A stretch of DNA of 64,000 bases from Streptomyces sp. Mut1 (GCF_030719295.1 NZ_CP120997.1:7326001-7390000); one strand, 5' to 3'; counted from the first letter of the stretch, positions 1 through 8,801 are shown. The notes: generated from the letters alone by a model not told the origin. A program made the numbers and translations.

Positions 1-1225
1 CGCCCCGCAGCACCTTGTGCCCGGGGCCGAAGAACACCTCCGAGTACTCGCGGTACGGGAACGGCGCGAACCCCGGATAGGGCAGGAAATCGCTCGCCGT
101 CCACTCCCACACGTCACCGATCAGCTGCCCCGCCCCGCACGGCGCCCGCCCGGCCGGATACGCCCCCGCGGGCGCCGGCCGCAGATGGCGCTGACCGAGA
201 TTGGCGTGGACCGGGGCCGGGTCCTCGTCGCCCCACGGATAGCGGCGGGAGCGTCCGGAAGTGGGGTCGTGCCGGGCCGCCTTCTCCCATTCCGCCTCCG
301 TGGGCAGGCGGCGGCCCGCCCAGCGCGCGTACGCGTCGGCCTCGTACCAGCTCACGTGCAGGACCGGCTCGTCGCCCGGCACCGGCTCGGTCACCCCGAA
401 GCGGCGGCGCAGCCACTGACCGGCCTCCCGGTGCCAGAACAGCGGGGCCTCCAGCGCGTGTTCGCGGACCATCGCCCAGCCCTCGGGCGCCCACCAGCGC
501 CGCTCGCCGTATCCGCCGTCCTCGATGAACGCCCGGTAGGCGCCGCAGGTCACCGGGGCGGTGTCGATGTGGAAGCCGGGGACCTCCCGGCGGTGCGCGG
601 GGCGCTCGTTGTCGAGCGCCCACGGTTCGGTCGACGTACCCATGGTGAACGGGCCCCCGGGCACCAGCACTTCGGCGGACAGCACCGGGGCGTCCACCGC
701 GCGGGGCGGCTCGGGCGCCGTCAGCGCCACCGGCCCCGAACGCAGCTGATGGGTGATCAGCATCGTTTCGTCGTGCTGCTGTTCGTGCTGGGCGATCATC
801 CCGAAGGCGAAGGCGGACCGCACCAGTGCGGCGCCCCCGTCGAGCGGAGTGGATTCGAGCACGTCCAGCGCCCTGCCGCGTACCTCCGAGGCGTACGAAC
901 GGGCCTCGGACGGCGCCAGCAGCGGGAGCGAGGGACGGGTGGCACGCGGGTGCTCGAAGGCGTCGTACAGGCCGTCGATCTCCGGGCGCATCGCCTCCCG
1001 GCCCGCGACGCCGCGCAGCAGCCACAGCTCTTCCTGATTGCCGATGTGCGCGAGGTCCCACACCAGCGGGGACATCAACGGCGAGTGCTGAGCGGTCAGT
1101 TCGTGGTCGTCCACGCTGTCGGTGAGGAGCGTGGTGCGCTTGCGGGCGGTGAGCAGCGCGGCGAGAGCCCGCTCGCGCAGCGCCTCGGCGTCCCCGGTGT
1201 GCGGGGGAGCGGGGGATTCGGTCAT
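1..1225 (-). CDS. egtB: EgtB, hercynine oxygenase (C-terminal end outside window)
   Basis: EgtB is the non-haem iron enzyme that joins hercynine to gamma-glutamylcysteine (or cysteine) as a sulfoxide in ergothioneine synthesis. About 408 codons are visible from the ATG at 1225. The N-terminal DinB-like domain has the iron ligands: a histidine in WDLAHIGN and the H-x3-H pair in HEQQHDETML. The C-terminal formylglycine-generating-enzyme fold runs to VLRGG at the window edge, where the family normally continues with SWATHP, so only about 30 residues should be missing. The start overlaps the egtA stop in an ATGA, indicating translational coupling and one operon that continues leftward. Confidence 0.93.
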   Translation of the reverse strand, partial: MTESPAPPHTGDAEALRERALAALLTARKRTTLLTDSVDDHELTAQHSPLMSPLVWDLAHIGNQEELWLLRGVAGREAMRPEIDGLYDAFEHPRATRPSLPLLAPSEARSYASEVRGRALDVLESTPLDGGAALVRSAFAFGMIAQHEQQHDETMLITHQLRSGPVALTAPEPPRAVDAPVLSAEVLVPGGPFTMGTSTEPWALDNERPAHRREVPGFHIDTAPVTCGAYRAFIEDGGYGERRWWAPEGWAMVREHALEAPLFWHREAGQWLRRRFGVTEPVPGDEPVLHVSWYEADAYARWAGRRLPTEAEWEKAARHDPTSGRSRRYPWGDEDPAPVHANLGQRHLRPAPAGAYPAGRAPCGAGQLIGDVWEWTASDFLPYPGFAPFPYREYSEVFFGPGHKVLRG

Positions 1226-2538
1226 GACAGGGTCCCCTTCGGATGGTCCGGGCGGTGGGCCGGGCCCGTGGTGAGCAGGTCGCGCAGATCGTCGGCCGGG
1301 CATCTGCCACGGGCGACGTAGCGGTCGTGGAAGCCGGCCACGGCGTCCACCACCGCCCGGGACGCGCCGATCCTGGGCAGCGCCTCCAGGGCGAGCGCGA
1401 AGCAGACGGCAGCCGCCTGGCGCAGCTCCGGATCGGTCAGTCCGTCGCGGGCGGCGGCCGTCCAGAGCGGATTGCGCGGGGCGGCCGAGGCACCCGCGGT
1501 CTCGGCCAGCGGCTTCACGGCGCGGTAGACGGTCTCGGCGGCCTCGGGGTCGTCGAACAGGGCGGTCGTGACGGCGAGCGGCACGATCCAGCCGCCGTCA
1601 CCGGGCTGCGCGTCGATCATGCGCAGCTCCAGGTGTCCGCGCGGCCGGACCGGCGGGAACAACGTGGTGATGTGGTAGTCGAGGTCACCCCGGTCCGGGC
1701 GGCGTCCGGGCAGCCCCGAGCGGATCCAGTCCCGGAAGGCGAGCCCCTCCGGCACGGCCCACGGACCCTCGCCCCGGACACACAGCACCGGCGTGTCCAG
1801 GACATGCGCGGTCCAGGCGTCGCGCGGCGGCAACGCATCGCAAGGCGCCAGCGTCCGTGACGCGTCCAGGTCGGCCCACAGGGACTGGCGCGTCGACCGC
1901 CAGGGTGTCGGCGCGCCCCGCTGGAACGGCGAGTTGGCGAAGGCCGCCACCAGCACCGCGCCCAGCACATGGGCCAGCTGCCAGCGCCGCGCGTACCCGA
2001 GCGGCCCCGGCTCCTCCTCCCCGGCGTCCAGGCAGACCTGGACCGAGGCGGTGGTGCACATCATGGCGCGGCCGGCCGGCCCCCGCCGGTCGAACGCGCT
2101 CTCCATGGCCTCGTACCGGGGCTCGCGCAGGACCCGGCGCGGTGACTGCCACGGATCGACGCCCATACCGGCGGGGACGAGACCCAGCCGGGCGAGGGCG
2201 GCCCGTACGGCGACGAGATCGGCGGCGGTGTCATCGACACACGCCATCAGGGAAGCGGCGGGGCGCGAGCTGAGCTCCAGCTGTCCGCCGGGTTCGAAGG
2301 TGAGCGCCGCACTCAGGGGCAGCGCCCGGACGGCCGTTGCGGCCGCCTCCAGCAGGTGGGGCGGGACGGGGCGGTGGGGGTGTTCACGATCGTGCAGAAG
2401 CCATTCGAGTTCGACTCCCACGGTGCGCGGCGGTCCCGTCTTGAAGCAGATGCCGCGCAGTAAATCCTCCGCCTCGCCCTCGCCGATGGGCGGGGCCGGA
2501 GCGGGCGGACCGTGGCCGCCGGGTGTGTCGGATGACAT
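1222..2538 (-). CDS. egtA: EgtA, glutamate-cysteine ligase
   Basis: EgtA makes gamma-glutamylcysteine, the sulfur donor for EgtB. The 438-residue length fits actinobacterial GCS2-type ligases. The glutamate-binding segment GVELEWLLHD lies near residue 40, and internal motifs such as FANSPFQRG and HLELRMIDAQPGDGW-like text are typical of the family. The ATG at 2538 has GGAGG seven bases upstream. The gene is the first visible member of the leftward egtA-egtB operon and overlaps egtB by four bases. The 147-bp region upstream, shared with the divergent PARG gene, holds both promoters; I see no clear operator in it. Confidence 0.93.
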   Translation of the reverse strand: MSSDTPGGHGPPAPAPPIGEGEAEDLLRGICFKTGPPRTVGVELEWLLHDREHPHRPVPPHLLEAAATAVRALPLSAALTFEPGGQLELSSRPAASLMACVDDTAADLVAVRAALARLGLVPAGMGVDPWQSPRRVLREPRYEAMESAFDRRGPAGRAMMCTTASVQVCLDAGEEEPGPLGYARRWQLAHVLGAVLVAAFANSPFQRGAPTPWRSTRQSLWADLDASRTLAPCDALPPRDAWTAHVLDTPVLCVRGEGPWAVPEGLAFRDWIRSGLPGRRPDRGDLDYHITTLFPPVRPRGHLELRMIDAQPGDGGWIVPLAVTTALFDDPEAAETVYRAVKPLAETAGASAAPRNPLWTAAARDGLTDPELRQAAAVCFALALEALPRIGASRAVVDAVAGFHDRYVARGRCPADDLRDLLTTGPAHRPDHPKGTLS

Positions 2539-2685
2539 GCCGGGCCTCCTTCTTCCGGTGCGTCCGTCCTACCCAAACCCCTGTAAAGGGATCGCACAAG
2601 AGTGCCCTGTGCGCCGAATATTGGGTTGCGTCTCCTGCGGAGGGGCGTCGACCATGCCCCGTATGCACCTTAAGGGGGAGAGGCC

Positions 2686-3528
2686 GTGAGCGCCCGGCTG
2701 CGCGGCATCGCGCGGGAGACCGAAGCCATCGTCCGGGCGGGTTCCTACCGCACCGCACAGGGCCGCGACATCAGTATCGAACGTGCCCTGACCGCCGCGC
2801 TTTCGGGCACCCGTCTGTACGGCCCCGAGCCGGTGCCCGTCGCCGTGCTCGACCGCGACCGGGCCCCGGACATCGAGGTAACGGGCGAGAGCAGCCTGCG
2901 GGCGGCCGCCCGGATGACCGCCGAGCGGCCCGGCAAGGTGGCTGTCCTGAACTACGCGTCCGCCCGCAACCCCGGCGGCGGCTACCTCAACGGCGCCCAG
3001 GCGCAGGAAGAGGCCCTGTGCCGGGCATCCGCCCTGTACGCCACGCTGCTGCGGGCCCCCGAGTACTACGCCCACCACCGCGCCGAACGCGGCGCGTTCT
3101 ACACCGACCGGGTCATCCACTCACCGGGCGTGCCCGTCTTCCGCGACGACCGCGGCCGGCTGCTCGACACCCCGTACGCGGCGGGCTTCCTGACCTCGCC
3201 CGCGCCCAACGCCGGAGTGATCCGCGCCCGGACCCCGCAGGAGGCGCACCGCATCCCCGCCGCGCTCGCCGCCCGCGCGGAACGGGTGCTGGAGGTCGCG
3301 GCCGTACGCGGCTACCGCCGGCTGGTCCTGGGCGCCTGGGGATGCGGCGTCTTCCGCAACGACCCCGCCGAGGTGGCCGGCGCGTTCCGCGCGCTGCTCA
3401 CCGGGGAGGGCCGGTTCGCGGGCCACTTCGAGCAGATCGTGTTCGGCATCCTCGGCCGCGACGACACCTCACCGACGAAGACCGCGTTCGAGCGCGTCTT
3501 CGCCCAGTGGTGTGAACCCTCACCCTGA
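2686..3528 (+). CDS. Microbial-type poly(ADP-ribose) glycohydrolase (TIGR02452/DUF2263 family)
   Basis: A 280-residue macrodomain-like protein. The PARG signature is complete: GGG at residues 97-99, then QEE at 107-109 (GGGYLNGAQAQEE), which in characterised bacterial PARGs binds ADP-ribose and supplies the catalytic glutamate. The expected role is removal of ADP-ribose chains from proteins or other targets in the cytoplasm. The start is the GTG at 2686, preceded by GGGGGAGAGG. It is transcribed away from egtA and ends in a hairpin that includes its stop codon. No ADP-ribosyltransferase is adjacent, so the substrate source is unknown. Confidence 0.85.
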   Translation: MSARLRGIARETEAIVRAGSYRTAQGRDISIERALTAALSGTRLYGPEPVPVAVLDRDRAPDIEVTGESSLRAAARMTAERPGKVAVLNYASARNPGGGYLNGAQAQEEALCRASALYATLLRAPEYYAHHRAERGAFYTDRVIHSPGVPVFRDDRGRLLDTPYAAGFLTSPAPNAGVIRARTPQEAHRIPAALAARAERVLEVAAVRGYRRLVLGAWGCGVFRNDPAEVAGAFRALLTGEGRFAGHFEQIVFGILGRDDTSPTKTAFERVFAQWCEPSP

Positions 3529-3543
3529 CGTCCAGGGTGAGGG
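3517..3543. terminator. Perfect hairpin overlapping the PARG stop codon
   Basis: CCCTCACCCTG, loop acgtc, CAGGGTGAGGG: an 11-bp perfect stem that contains the PARG TGA. It lies between the convergent PARG and PemK/MazF genes (24 bp apart), so it is probably a bidirectional terminator. No U-tract follows, as is usual in Streptomyces. Confidence 0.6.
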
Positions 3544-3552
3544 CCGCCACCG

Positions 3553-4020
3553 TCACGACCAGCCGTAGCGCTCCCTCAGCCGCCCGACGACCAGGTCGAA
3601 CCTGTCCCGGTCCAGGGCGCACGCCTCGCGCCGCATCCCGTCCTCGTGCACCCGCAGCACCCGGTCCAGGTCCACCCACGACTGGCGCCCCGAGCTGTCC
3701 CAGGGGCCGGCGCCCAGCGCCACCCACTCGCGGTCCCGGTCGTGCTGCTTGCTGGACAGCTGCACGGCCAGCAGCGTGCCCGCCGCCTCCCGCGCCACCA
3801 CCAGCACCGGACGGTCCTTGCCGCGCCCGTCGTTCTCCTCGAAGGGCACCCAGGTCCAGACGATCTCCCCGGGATCGGGGTTGCCGTCCCGGTCGGGGGC
3901 GTAGGAGGTGCGGACCGGGCCCACATCGCGCGGCTCGGCCTCCGCGGTGGCGGTGGAACCCGAGCGGCCGGGGAAGGCGGCCGGATCGTCATGGCTGTCG
4001 GTGCGGTGCTGGATCGTCAT
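3553..4020 (-). CDS. PemK/MazF-family protein
   Basis: 155 residues. After a polar N-terminus of about 45 residues comes a PemK/MazF-like barrel: GEIVWTWVPFEE, then GKDRPVLVVAREAAGTLLAVQLSSK. The family includes sequence-specific endoribonucleases; arginine and threonine/serine of the RPVLVV and QLSSK strands normally form the active site. No antitoxin gene is adjacent: the neighbours are a convergent PARG and a divergent LacI regulator. It may therefore be a solitary, possibly domesticated member. Its ATG at 4020 lies 99 bp from the LacI start, and the two share a divergent promoter region. Confidence 0.75.
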   Translation of the reverse strand: MTIQHRTDSHDDPAAFPGRSGSTATAEAEPRDVGPVRTSYAPDRDGNPDPGEIVWTWVPFEENDGRGKDRPVLVVAREAAGTLLAVQLSSKQHDRDREWVALGAGPWDSSGRQSWVDLDRVLRVHEDGMRREACALDRDRFDLVVGRLRERYGWS

Positions 4021-4119
4021 CGCAACACCGTAGAACCTGGCCCGCCGTCCGTGCGGAGCGGGGCGGGCACGGGGCCATGGCGTCCGGGGATCTCCAGGTC
4101 TGCGAGACTGCCCGCTGCC

Positions 4120-5142
4120 ATGAGTCAGTTATCCGAGCAGCCCACCGAAGGCCCCGTACCGACCAGCGCCGATGTGGCGCGACTGGCCGGCGTCTCCCGG
4201 GCCACCGTCTCCTACGTCCTCAACAACAACGCGCACGTCCGGATCAGCGAGCCGACCCGCCGCCGGGTACGGGAGGCCGCCGACGAACTCGGCTACGTAC
4301 CCCACGCGGCGGCCAGGACCCTGCGCGCGGGCCACTCCCGCATGGTGCTGCTGCCCACCGGCAACATGCCCACCGGGCCCCTGCATCTGCGCTTCCTGCA
4401 CGAACTGGAGGCGGGGCTGCGGCACCTCGACTACACGGTCGTCCAGTACGGCTCCCTCGGGCTCGGCGCCGACGACGCGGCCCGCGCCTGGGCCGAACTC
4501 CGCCCGGCCGCCGTCATCGTGCCGGGATCCGTCCCCCTCGCCCCGCAGGGCATAGCCGTGCTCCGGCGCTCCGGAGCCAAGGCCGTCATCACCCTGGGGC
4601 CCCAGCCGGTCGAGGGCGCCCACGCCCTGATCATGGATCAGCGTGAGGTCGGCGGCTGCGCGGTGCGCCATCTGCTGGAGCGCGGCCGGCGCCGCATCGG
4701 CGTGGTGATGCCCGACGACCCGGGCGCCGCCGTGTTCGCCGCTCCACGCCTGGCCGGGGCCCGCGCGGCGGCGATGACCGGGGGCGGCCGGATCGAGGCG
4801 CTTTCGCTGCGCTACGACGAGGAATCGGCGGCGACGCTGGCCGCCCGATGGCCCGAACTCGGCCTGGACGCCGTGTTCGCGTACGACGACACCTACGCGA
4901 TGCTCCTGATGCGGGCGTTGCAGGACGTGGGGGTCCGGGTGCCGGCCGACGCCGCCGTGGTGGGCGCCGACGACTCCATGCTCGGGCGGCTGCTGCGGCC
5001 CCGGCTCAGCAGTGTGCGGATGGAACTGGCGACGGCGCAGCCGCTGGCGGACCTGGTGGACCGCCTGGTACGGCATCCGAGGACCCCGCCCGAGCGCCAC
5101 GACCTGCTGCGGGCGCGGCCGGTGCGGCGGGAATCCAGCTGA
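4120..5142 (+). CDS. LacI-family transcriptional regulator
   Basis: A 340-residue LacI/GalR regulator. The N-terminal helix-turn-helix reads TSADVARLAGVSRATVSYVL, followed by the hinge-side helix RRRVREAADELGYVPHAAA. The rest is a periplasmic-binding-like effector domain (VIVPGSVPL, GVVMPDDPGAA, AVVGADDSMLGRLLRPRLSSV). The ATG at 4120 is chosen because the HTH starts 17 residues later, although the frame stays open further upstream. No sugar transporter or catabolic gene is beside it, so the ligand and targets cannot be read from context. Confidence 0.9.
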   Translation: MSQLSEQPTEGPVPTSADVARLAGVSRATVSYVLNNNAHVRISEPTRRRVREAADELGYVPHAAARTLRAGHSRMVLLPTGNMPTGPLHLRFLHELEAGLRHLDYTVVQYGSLGLGADDAARAWAELRPAAVIVPGSVPLAPQGIAVLRRSGAKAVITLGPQPVEGAHALIMDQREVGGCAVRHLLERGRRRIGVVMPDDPGAAVFAAPRLAGARAAAMTGGGRIEALSLRYDEESAATLAARWPELGLDAVFAYDDTYAMLLMRALQDVGVRVPADAAVVGADDSMLGRLLRPRLSSVRMELATAQPLADLVDRLVRHPRTPPERHDLLRARPVRRESS

Positions 5143-5150
5143 GTGCGTGC

Positions 5151-5174
5151 GCCCGCGCGGCACTGTGCGCGGGC
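5151..5174 (+). terminator. Hairpin after the LacI-family gene
   Basis: GCCCGCGC, an 8-nt loop, GCGCGGGC: a perfect 8-bp GC stem starting 8 bases after the stop codon. It is likely the intrinsic terminator of the regulator. Confidence 0.5.
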
Positions 5175-5250
5175 GGCCCTGCGCCTTGAGCGCGCCGCAT
5201 CCGATGCCGCGCGCTGATCCACCAGTAATCGCGGGACAGCCCTTAGCGTC

Positions 5251-5610
5251 ATGACCATGAGCCATCCGCAGAGCTACGAAATCCTCATCGTCCCCGAGTT
5301 CACCGACGACAAGGCCCCCGGGACCGAGGGAGCCCGGGGCGACGCCACCGGCTCCAGCGTCCGGGGCGCGGCGGCCAAGGGCTCCGACGGCGGGGGCCCC
5401 GGCGCCGCCATCCGCTCCGCCGTCGTGACCGCCACCGGCGAGACGGGCGAGACCGGCTACCCGCGCTACGCGGGCGAGGGCATGGTCGCGGACATCGACC
5501 CGAGGACGCAGTCCGTGGAAGGCCTGCTCATCGACGGTTCGGAACTGGCCTACGGACTTGCGGCGCGCATCGCGGAACGCGACCGCACCCCGCGTGAAAC
5601 GGACGGCTGA
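5251..5610 (+). CDS. Small conserved actinobacterial protein, function unknown
   Basis: 119 residues, acidic and glycine-rich in the middle, with ordered ends: an N-terminal strand SYEILIVPEF and a C-terminal segment MVADIDPRTQSVEGLLIDGSELAYGLAARI. There is no signal peptide, membrane segment or catalytic motif I recognise. Codon bias is typical of the host, so I consider it real. A second ATG follows two codons after the first. It stands alone between the LacI gene and the convergent thioredoxin gene; no function can be inferred from the neighbours. Confidence 0.65.
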   Translation: MTMSHPQSYEILIVPEFTDDKAPGTEGARGDATGSSVRGAAAKGSDGGGPGAAIRSAVVTATGETGETGYPRYAGEGMVADIDPRTQSVEGLLIDGSELAYGLAARIAERDRTPRETDG

Positions 5611-5720
5611 GGCCGCCCGCCCCTCGTCCGCCGTCCCGGTCCACGACCGGAACCGGCCGATACACGAGCGGTACCGACCGGTTCACCGGCCGGTACGCGC
5701 GACGCCGGAAGGGGCGGCGG

Positions 5721-6104
5721 TTACTGCTGCCCCTCCTGCTGCGCCTTCTGCTCGGCCTCGATGGACTTGCGGACCTCGTCCATGTCCAGCTTCCGGGCCT
5801 GGCCGATGACGTCCTCGAGCGCCGCCTCCGGCAGCGCGCCGGGCTGGGAGAAGACCGCCACGTTGTCCCGGACGATCATCAGCGTGGGGATCGACCGGAT
5901 CTCGAAGGCCGCCGCGAGCTCCTGCTGGGCCTCGGTGTCCACCTTGGCGAAGACCAGATCCGTATGACGCTCGGATGCCGAGTCGTAGACCGGGGCGAAC
6001 TGCCGGCACGGGCCGCACCAGGAAGCCCAGAAGTCGATCAGTACGAACTCGTTGTCGCTGACGACCTGGTCGAAGTTTTCCTTGGTGAGCTCTACGGTGC
6101 TCAT
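5721..6104 (-). CDS. trxA: Thioredoxin
   Basis: 127-residue thioredoxin with the redox motif WCGPC at residues 29-33, the preceding strand VLIDFWAS, and the conserved cis-proline segment SIPTLMIVRDN. It has an unusual Gln/Lys/Glu-rich tail (EAEQKAQQEGQQ) beyond the normal end of the fold. It is a cytoplasmic protein-disulfide reductant. It diverges from the flavin disulfide oxidoreductase at 6221 across 116 bp, so the two may be co-regulated, but no thioredoxin reductase sits beside it. It is probably one of several thioredoxins in the genome. Confidence 0.92.
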   Translation of the reverse strand: MSTVELTKENFDQVVSDNEFVLIDFWASWCGPCRQFAPVYDSASERHTDLVFAKVDTEAQQELAAAFEIRSIPTLMIVRDNVAVFSQPGALPEAALEDVIGQARKLDMDEVRKSIEAEQKAQQEGQQ

Positions 6105-6220
6105 GCGTTGCTACCTCTTCCTCTGCCCGTATGAGACGTGTCCCGGACAACGGTGCCCGGACTCGCGCTATTCCGCCTGCCCATGTGGCCGCGACCCACA
6201 CCCCCGGACATCATGGACGC

Positions 6221-7657
6221 ATGACACATGCTGCGGAGCCTGCCGTGTACGACGTCGTGGTCATCGGTGCGGGTCCGGTGGGTGAGAACGTGGCGGACCG
6301 GGCGCGGGCCGCCGGGCTGAGCGCCGCCGTCGTCGAGTCCGAGCTGATCGGCGGCGAGTGCTCCTACTGGGCCTGCATGCCCAGCAAGGCCCTGCTGCGC
6401 CCGGTCGTCGCCCGAGCGGACGCCCGCCGCGTCCCCGGCCTCAGCGGCGCCGTGCAGGGGCCGCTCGACTCCGCCGCCGTCCTCGCCCACCGCGACGACT
6501 ACGCCTCGCACTGGAAGGACGACGGCCAGGTCGCCTGGCTCGACGGGATCGGGGCCGCCGTCTTCCGCGGCCACGGCCGGCTGACCGGACCCAAGGAGGT
6601 CACCGTCACCGCGCCCGACGGCACGGAACACCGCCTCACCGCCCGGCACGCCGTCGCCGTCTGCACGGGCACCCGGGCCGTGGTCCCCGGCCTGCCCGGG
6701 GTCGAGGACGCCCGCCCCTGGACCAGCCGTGAGGCGACGAGCGCCAAGGCGGTGCCCGGCCGGCTCGTCGTCGTCGGCGGGGGAGTCGTCGGCGTGGAGA
6801 TGGCGACGGTGTGGGCCGCCCTCGGCTCCGAGGTGACCATGCTGGTGCGCGGCAAGGGGCTGCTCCCCCGAATGGAGCCATTCGCGGGCGAGCTGGTCGC
6901 GGAGGCGCTGACCGAGGCCGGCGCCGACATCCGTACGGGCGTGTCGGCCACCTCCGTCCGCCGTGCGGGCCCGGACGGTCCGGTCACCGTGGGACTCGAC
7001 AACGGCGAGAGCGTCGAGGCCGACGAGGTCCTCTTCGCCACCGGCCGCGCCCCGCGCACCGACGACCTCGGCCTGGAGACGGTCGGCCTGGAACCCGGCT
7101 CGTGGCTCACCGTGGACGACAGCTGCCTGGTCGAGGACACGGACTGGCTCTACGCGGTCGGCGACGTGAACCACCGGGCGCTCCTGACCCACCAGGGCAA
7201 ATACCAGGCACGCATCGCGGGCGCCGCGATCGCCGCCCGCGCCCAGGGGACGCCGCTGGACACCGGCCGCTGGGGCGCCCACGCGGCGACCGCCGACCAC
7301 GCGGCCGTCCCGCAGGTCGTCTTCACCGACCCGGAGGCCGCCTCGGTGGGCCTCACCCTGGCCGAGGCGGAAGAGGCCGGTCACCGGGTCCGTGCCGTCG
7401 ACTTCGACCTCGGGTCCGTGGCCGGGGCCGGGCTCTACGCGGACGGCTACCGGGGCCGCGCCCGCATGATCGTGGACCTCGACCGCGAAGTCCTGCTGGG
7501 CGTCACGTTCGTCGGCCCCGGCATCGGTGAACTCCTCCACTCGGCGACGACGGCCGTCGTGGGCGAGATCCCCATCGCCCGGCTCTGGCACGCGGTGCCG
7601 GCCTACCCGACGATCAGCGAGGTCTGGCTCCGGCTGCTGGAGACCTACCGGGGCTGA
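6221..7657 (+). CDS. Class I pyridine nucleotide-disulfide oxidoreductase
   Basis: 478 residues. FAD-binding VVVIGAGPVGENVA is at the N-terminus. The redox-active disulfide is C47-SYWA-C52 in GGECSYWACMPSK, a variant of the usual GGTCLNVGCIPSK. An NAD(P)H Rossmann motif (VVVGGGVVGVEMA) follows. The second FAD motif (LYAVGDVN) and the C-terminal dimerisation domain with HAVPAYPTISE complete the fold. The ATG at 6221 is chosen because it immediately precedes the FAD domain. The family includes lipoamide dehydrogenase and mercuric/mycothione reductases; the SYWA variant argues against a housekeeping Lpd. The substrate is unknown. It is divergent from trxA. Confidence 0.85.
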   Translation: MTHAAEPAVYDVVVIGAGPVGENVADRARAAGLSAAVVESELIGGECSYWACMPSKALLRPVVARADARRVPGLSGAVQGPLDSAAVLAHRDDYASHWKDDGQVAWLDGIGAAVFRGHGRLTGPKEVTVTAPDGTEHRLTARHAVAVCTGTRAVVPGLPGVEDARPWTSREATSAKAVPGRLVVVGGGVVGVEMATVWAALGSEVTMLVRGKGLLPRMEPFAGELVAEALTEAGADIRTGVSATSVRRAGPDGPVTVGLDNGESVEADEVLFATGRAPRTDDLGLETVGLEPGSWLTVDDSCLVEDTDWLYAVGDVNHRALLTHQGKYQARIAGAAIAARAQGTPLDTGRWGAHAATADHAAVPQVVFTDPEAASVGLTLAEAEEAGHRVRAVDFDLGSVAGAGLYADGYRGRARMIVDLDREVLLGVTFVGPGIGELLHSATTAVVGEIPIARLWHAVPAYPTISEVWLRLLETYRG

Positions 7658-7682
7658 CGAGCCGCGTGAGGCGTGTCGTGTG

Positions 7683-8294
7683 TCAGCCGGCCCGCTCCGG
7701 TGCGAGCGGCCGGCCGCAGCGCAGGTTCCACCGCCCCGAGCGGCCGCTGAGTTCCGTCAGGGTCAACGGGGCGACATCGAGCCGCCAGAACGCCTGGGGC
7801 GGCAGTGCCAGCGCGTGGACCAGCGCCGCCCGCACCAGGGACGGCTCGGCGACGGCCAGCACCCGGCCGTCGCCTCCCCCGCCCCCGTCGCCGCTCCCGC
7901 CGCCGTCGTGCAGTGAGTCGAGCCAGGCGCCCGCTCTGGCGCACAGGCCGAGCAACGACTCGCCGCCGTGCGGGGCGGCGGCGGGGTCCGCCAGCCAGGC
8001 CGCCACCGCTTCCGGTTCGCGCGTACTCACCGCGTCCAGCCGGGCACCCGCCCACCGCCCCAACGCCCATTCGGCCAGGGCGGGTTCGCCGTCCGACCGG
8101 AGCCTGAGGGCCTCGGCGGTCAGGGCGCACCGCTGGGACGGCCCGTGCACGGCGCGGTCCGCGGCGGGCACCTGAGGGGCGGCGAGCCGCGCCGCCTCGA
8201 CGCCGGAGGCGTCGAGCGCGGAGTCACCGGCGAACCGGGCCTCGCGCAGCGCCGCGTTCATCGCCGGTGAGATCAACATCACCCGTACCGTCAT
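7683..8294 (-). CDS. Histidine-phosphatase-like protein with degenerate active site
   Basis: 203 residues from the ATG at 8294. The overall pattern is that of the phosphoglycerate-mutase/CobC superfamily (ALDASGVEAARLA, SQRCALTAEALR, PHGGESLLGLCARAGAWLD, LAVAEPSLVRAALVHAL). However, the usual N-terminal LIRHGE motif is replaced by MLISPAMNAALREARF, so the catalytic RHG histidine appears to be missing. A Gly/Asp/Ser-rich loop follows residue 145. It is divergent from the riboswitch-controlled cbtB-cbtA pair, which suggests a link with cobalt or B12 physiology, but enzymatic activity is doubtful. Confidence 0.7.
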   Translation of the reverse strand: MTVRVMLISPAMNAALREARFAGDSALDASGVEAARLAAPQVPAADRAVHGPSQRCALTAEALRLRSDGEPALAEWALGRWAGARLDAVSTREPEAVAAWLADPAAAPHGGESLLGLCARAGAWLDSLHDGGGSGDGGGGGDGRVLAVAEPSLVRAALVHALALPPQAFWRLDVAPLTLTELSGRSGRWNLRCGRPLAPERAG

Positions 8295-8404
8295 ACCCGC
8301 CCTCAACTCCCCGAACAGTGGCCACACGGCCAAGCACACCATGGCATCCGGGGCCTTCGGGCGGTCCGGACGGGCCATGGCGGACGTCCGTGTCCAGGGG
8401 GTAT

Positions 8405-8545
8405 GGTCTCGGCGACATGACGAGGGTGTGACGGAAGTCCGGTGAGAATCCGGCACGGTCGCGCCACTGTGTACCCGCACGCCCGCGGGAAGTCAGACCC
8501 AGCACCTTCGTCTCAGGCACCACGATCGGGACGCGTGTTCCCACA
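8405..8545 (+). promoter_or_regulatory. Cobalamin riboswitch upstream of cbtB
   Basis: The B12-box core reads GGAAGTCCGGTGAGAATCC, followed by cacggtcgcGCCACTGT, the conserved adenosylcobalamin-riboswitch pattern. The downstream GGGAAGTCAGACC element follows, and then the cbtB ribosome-binding site AGGAGG. The outer boundaries are approximate. It should repress cbtB-cbtA when cobalamin is abundant. Confidence 0.9.
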
Positions 8546-8557
8546 GGAGGTTCTGCC

Positions 8558-8773
8558 ATGGCGCAGACTGCTGCCCCCGCCACCGGCGCATCCGCCATCA
8601 CCCCCATCTCCCTGAAGGCCCTTGCCCCTTGGGCGGTCTTCTTCGGCATTCTCATGCTGGTCCTGCTCTACTTCGTCGGCGCCGAGCAGGGTGCCACGGC
8701 CGTCATCTCGGGCGAAGGCGTGCACGAGTGGGTCCACGACGGCCGCCACCTCCTCGGTTTCCCCTGCCACTGA
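8558..8773 (+). CDS. cbtB: CbtB, cobalt transporter subunit
   Basis: 71 residues: one transmembrane helix (LAPWAVFFGILMLVLLYFVG), then a C-terminal histidine-rich metal site HEWVHDGRHLLGFPCH, the hallmark of CbtB. The family is predicted to work with CbtA in cobalt uptake for B12 synthesis. The start has AGGAGG upstream and lies just after the cobalamin riboswitch. The partner cbtA begins 28 bases downstream in the same transcript. Confidence 0.92.
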   Translation: MAQTAAPATGASAITPISLKALAPWAVFFGILMLVLLYFVGAEQGATAVISGEGVHEWVHDGRHLLGFPCH

Positions 8774-8801
8774 CCTGCCTGCTGATCCAGGGGAATCCCT
8801 C

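Noticed and set aside
3553..4120. Toxin-antitoxin pair formed by the MazF-like and LacI-like genes
   Set aside because: The genes are divergent, and the LacI protein is a full-length sugar-type regulator, not an antitoxin.
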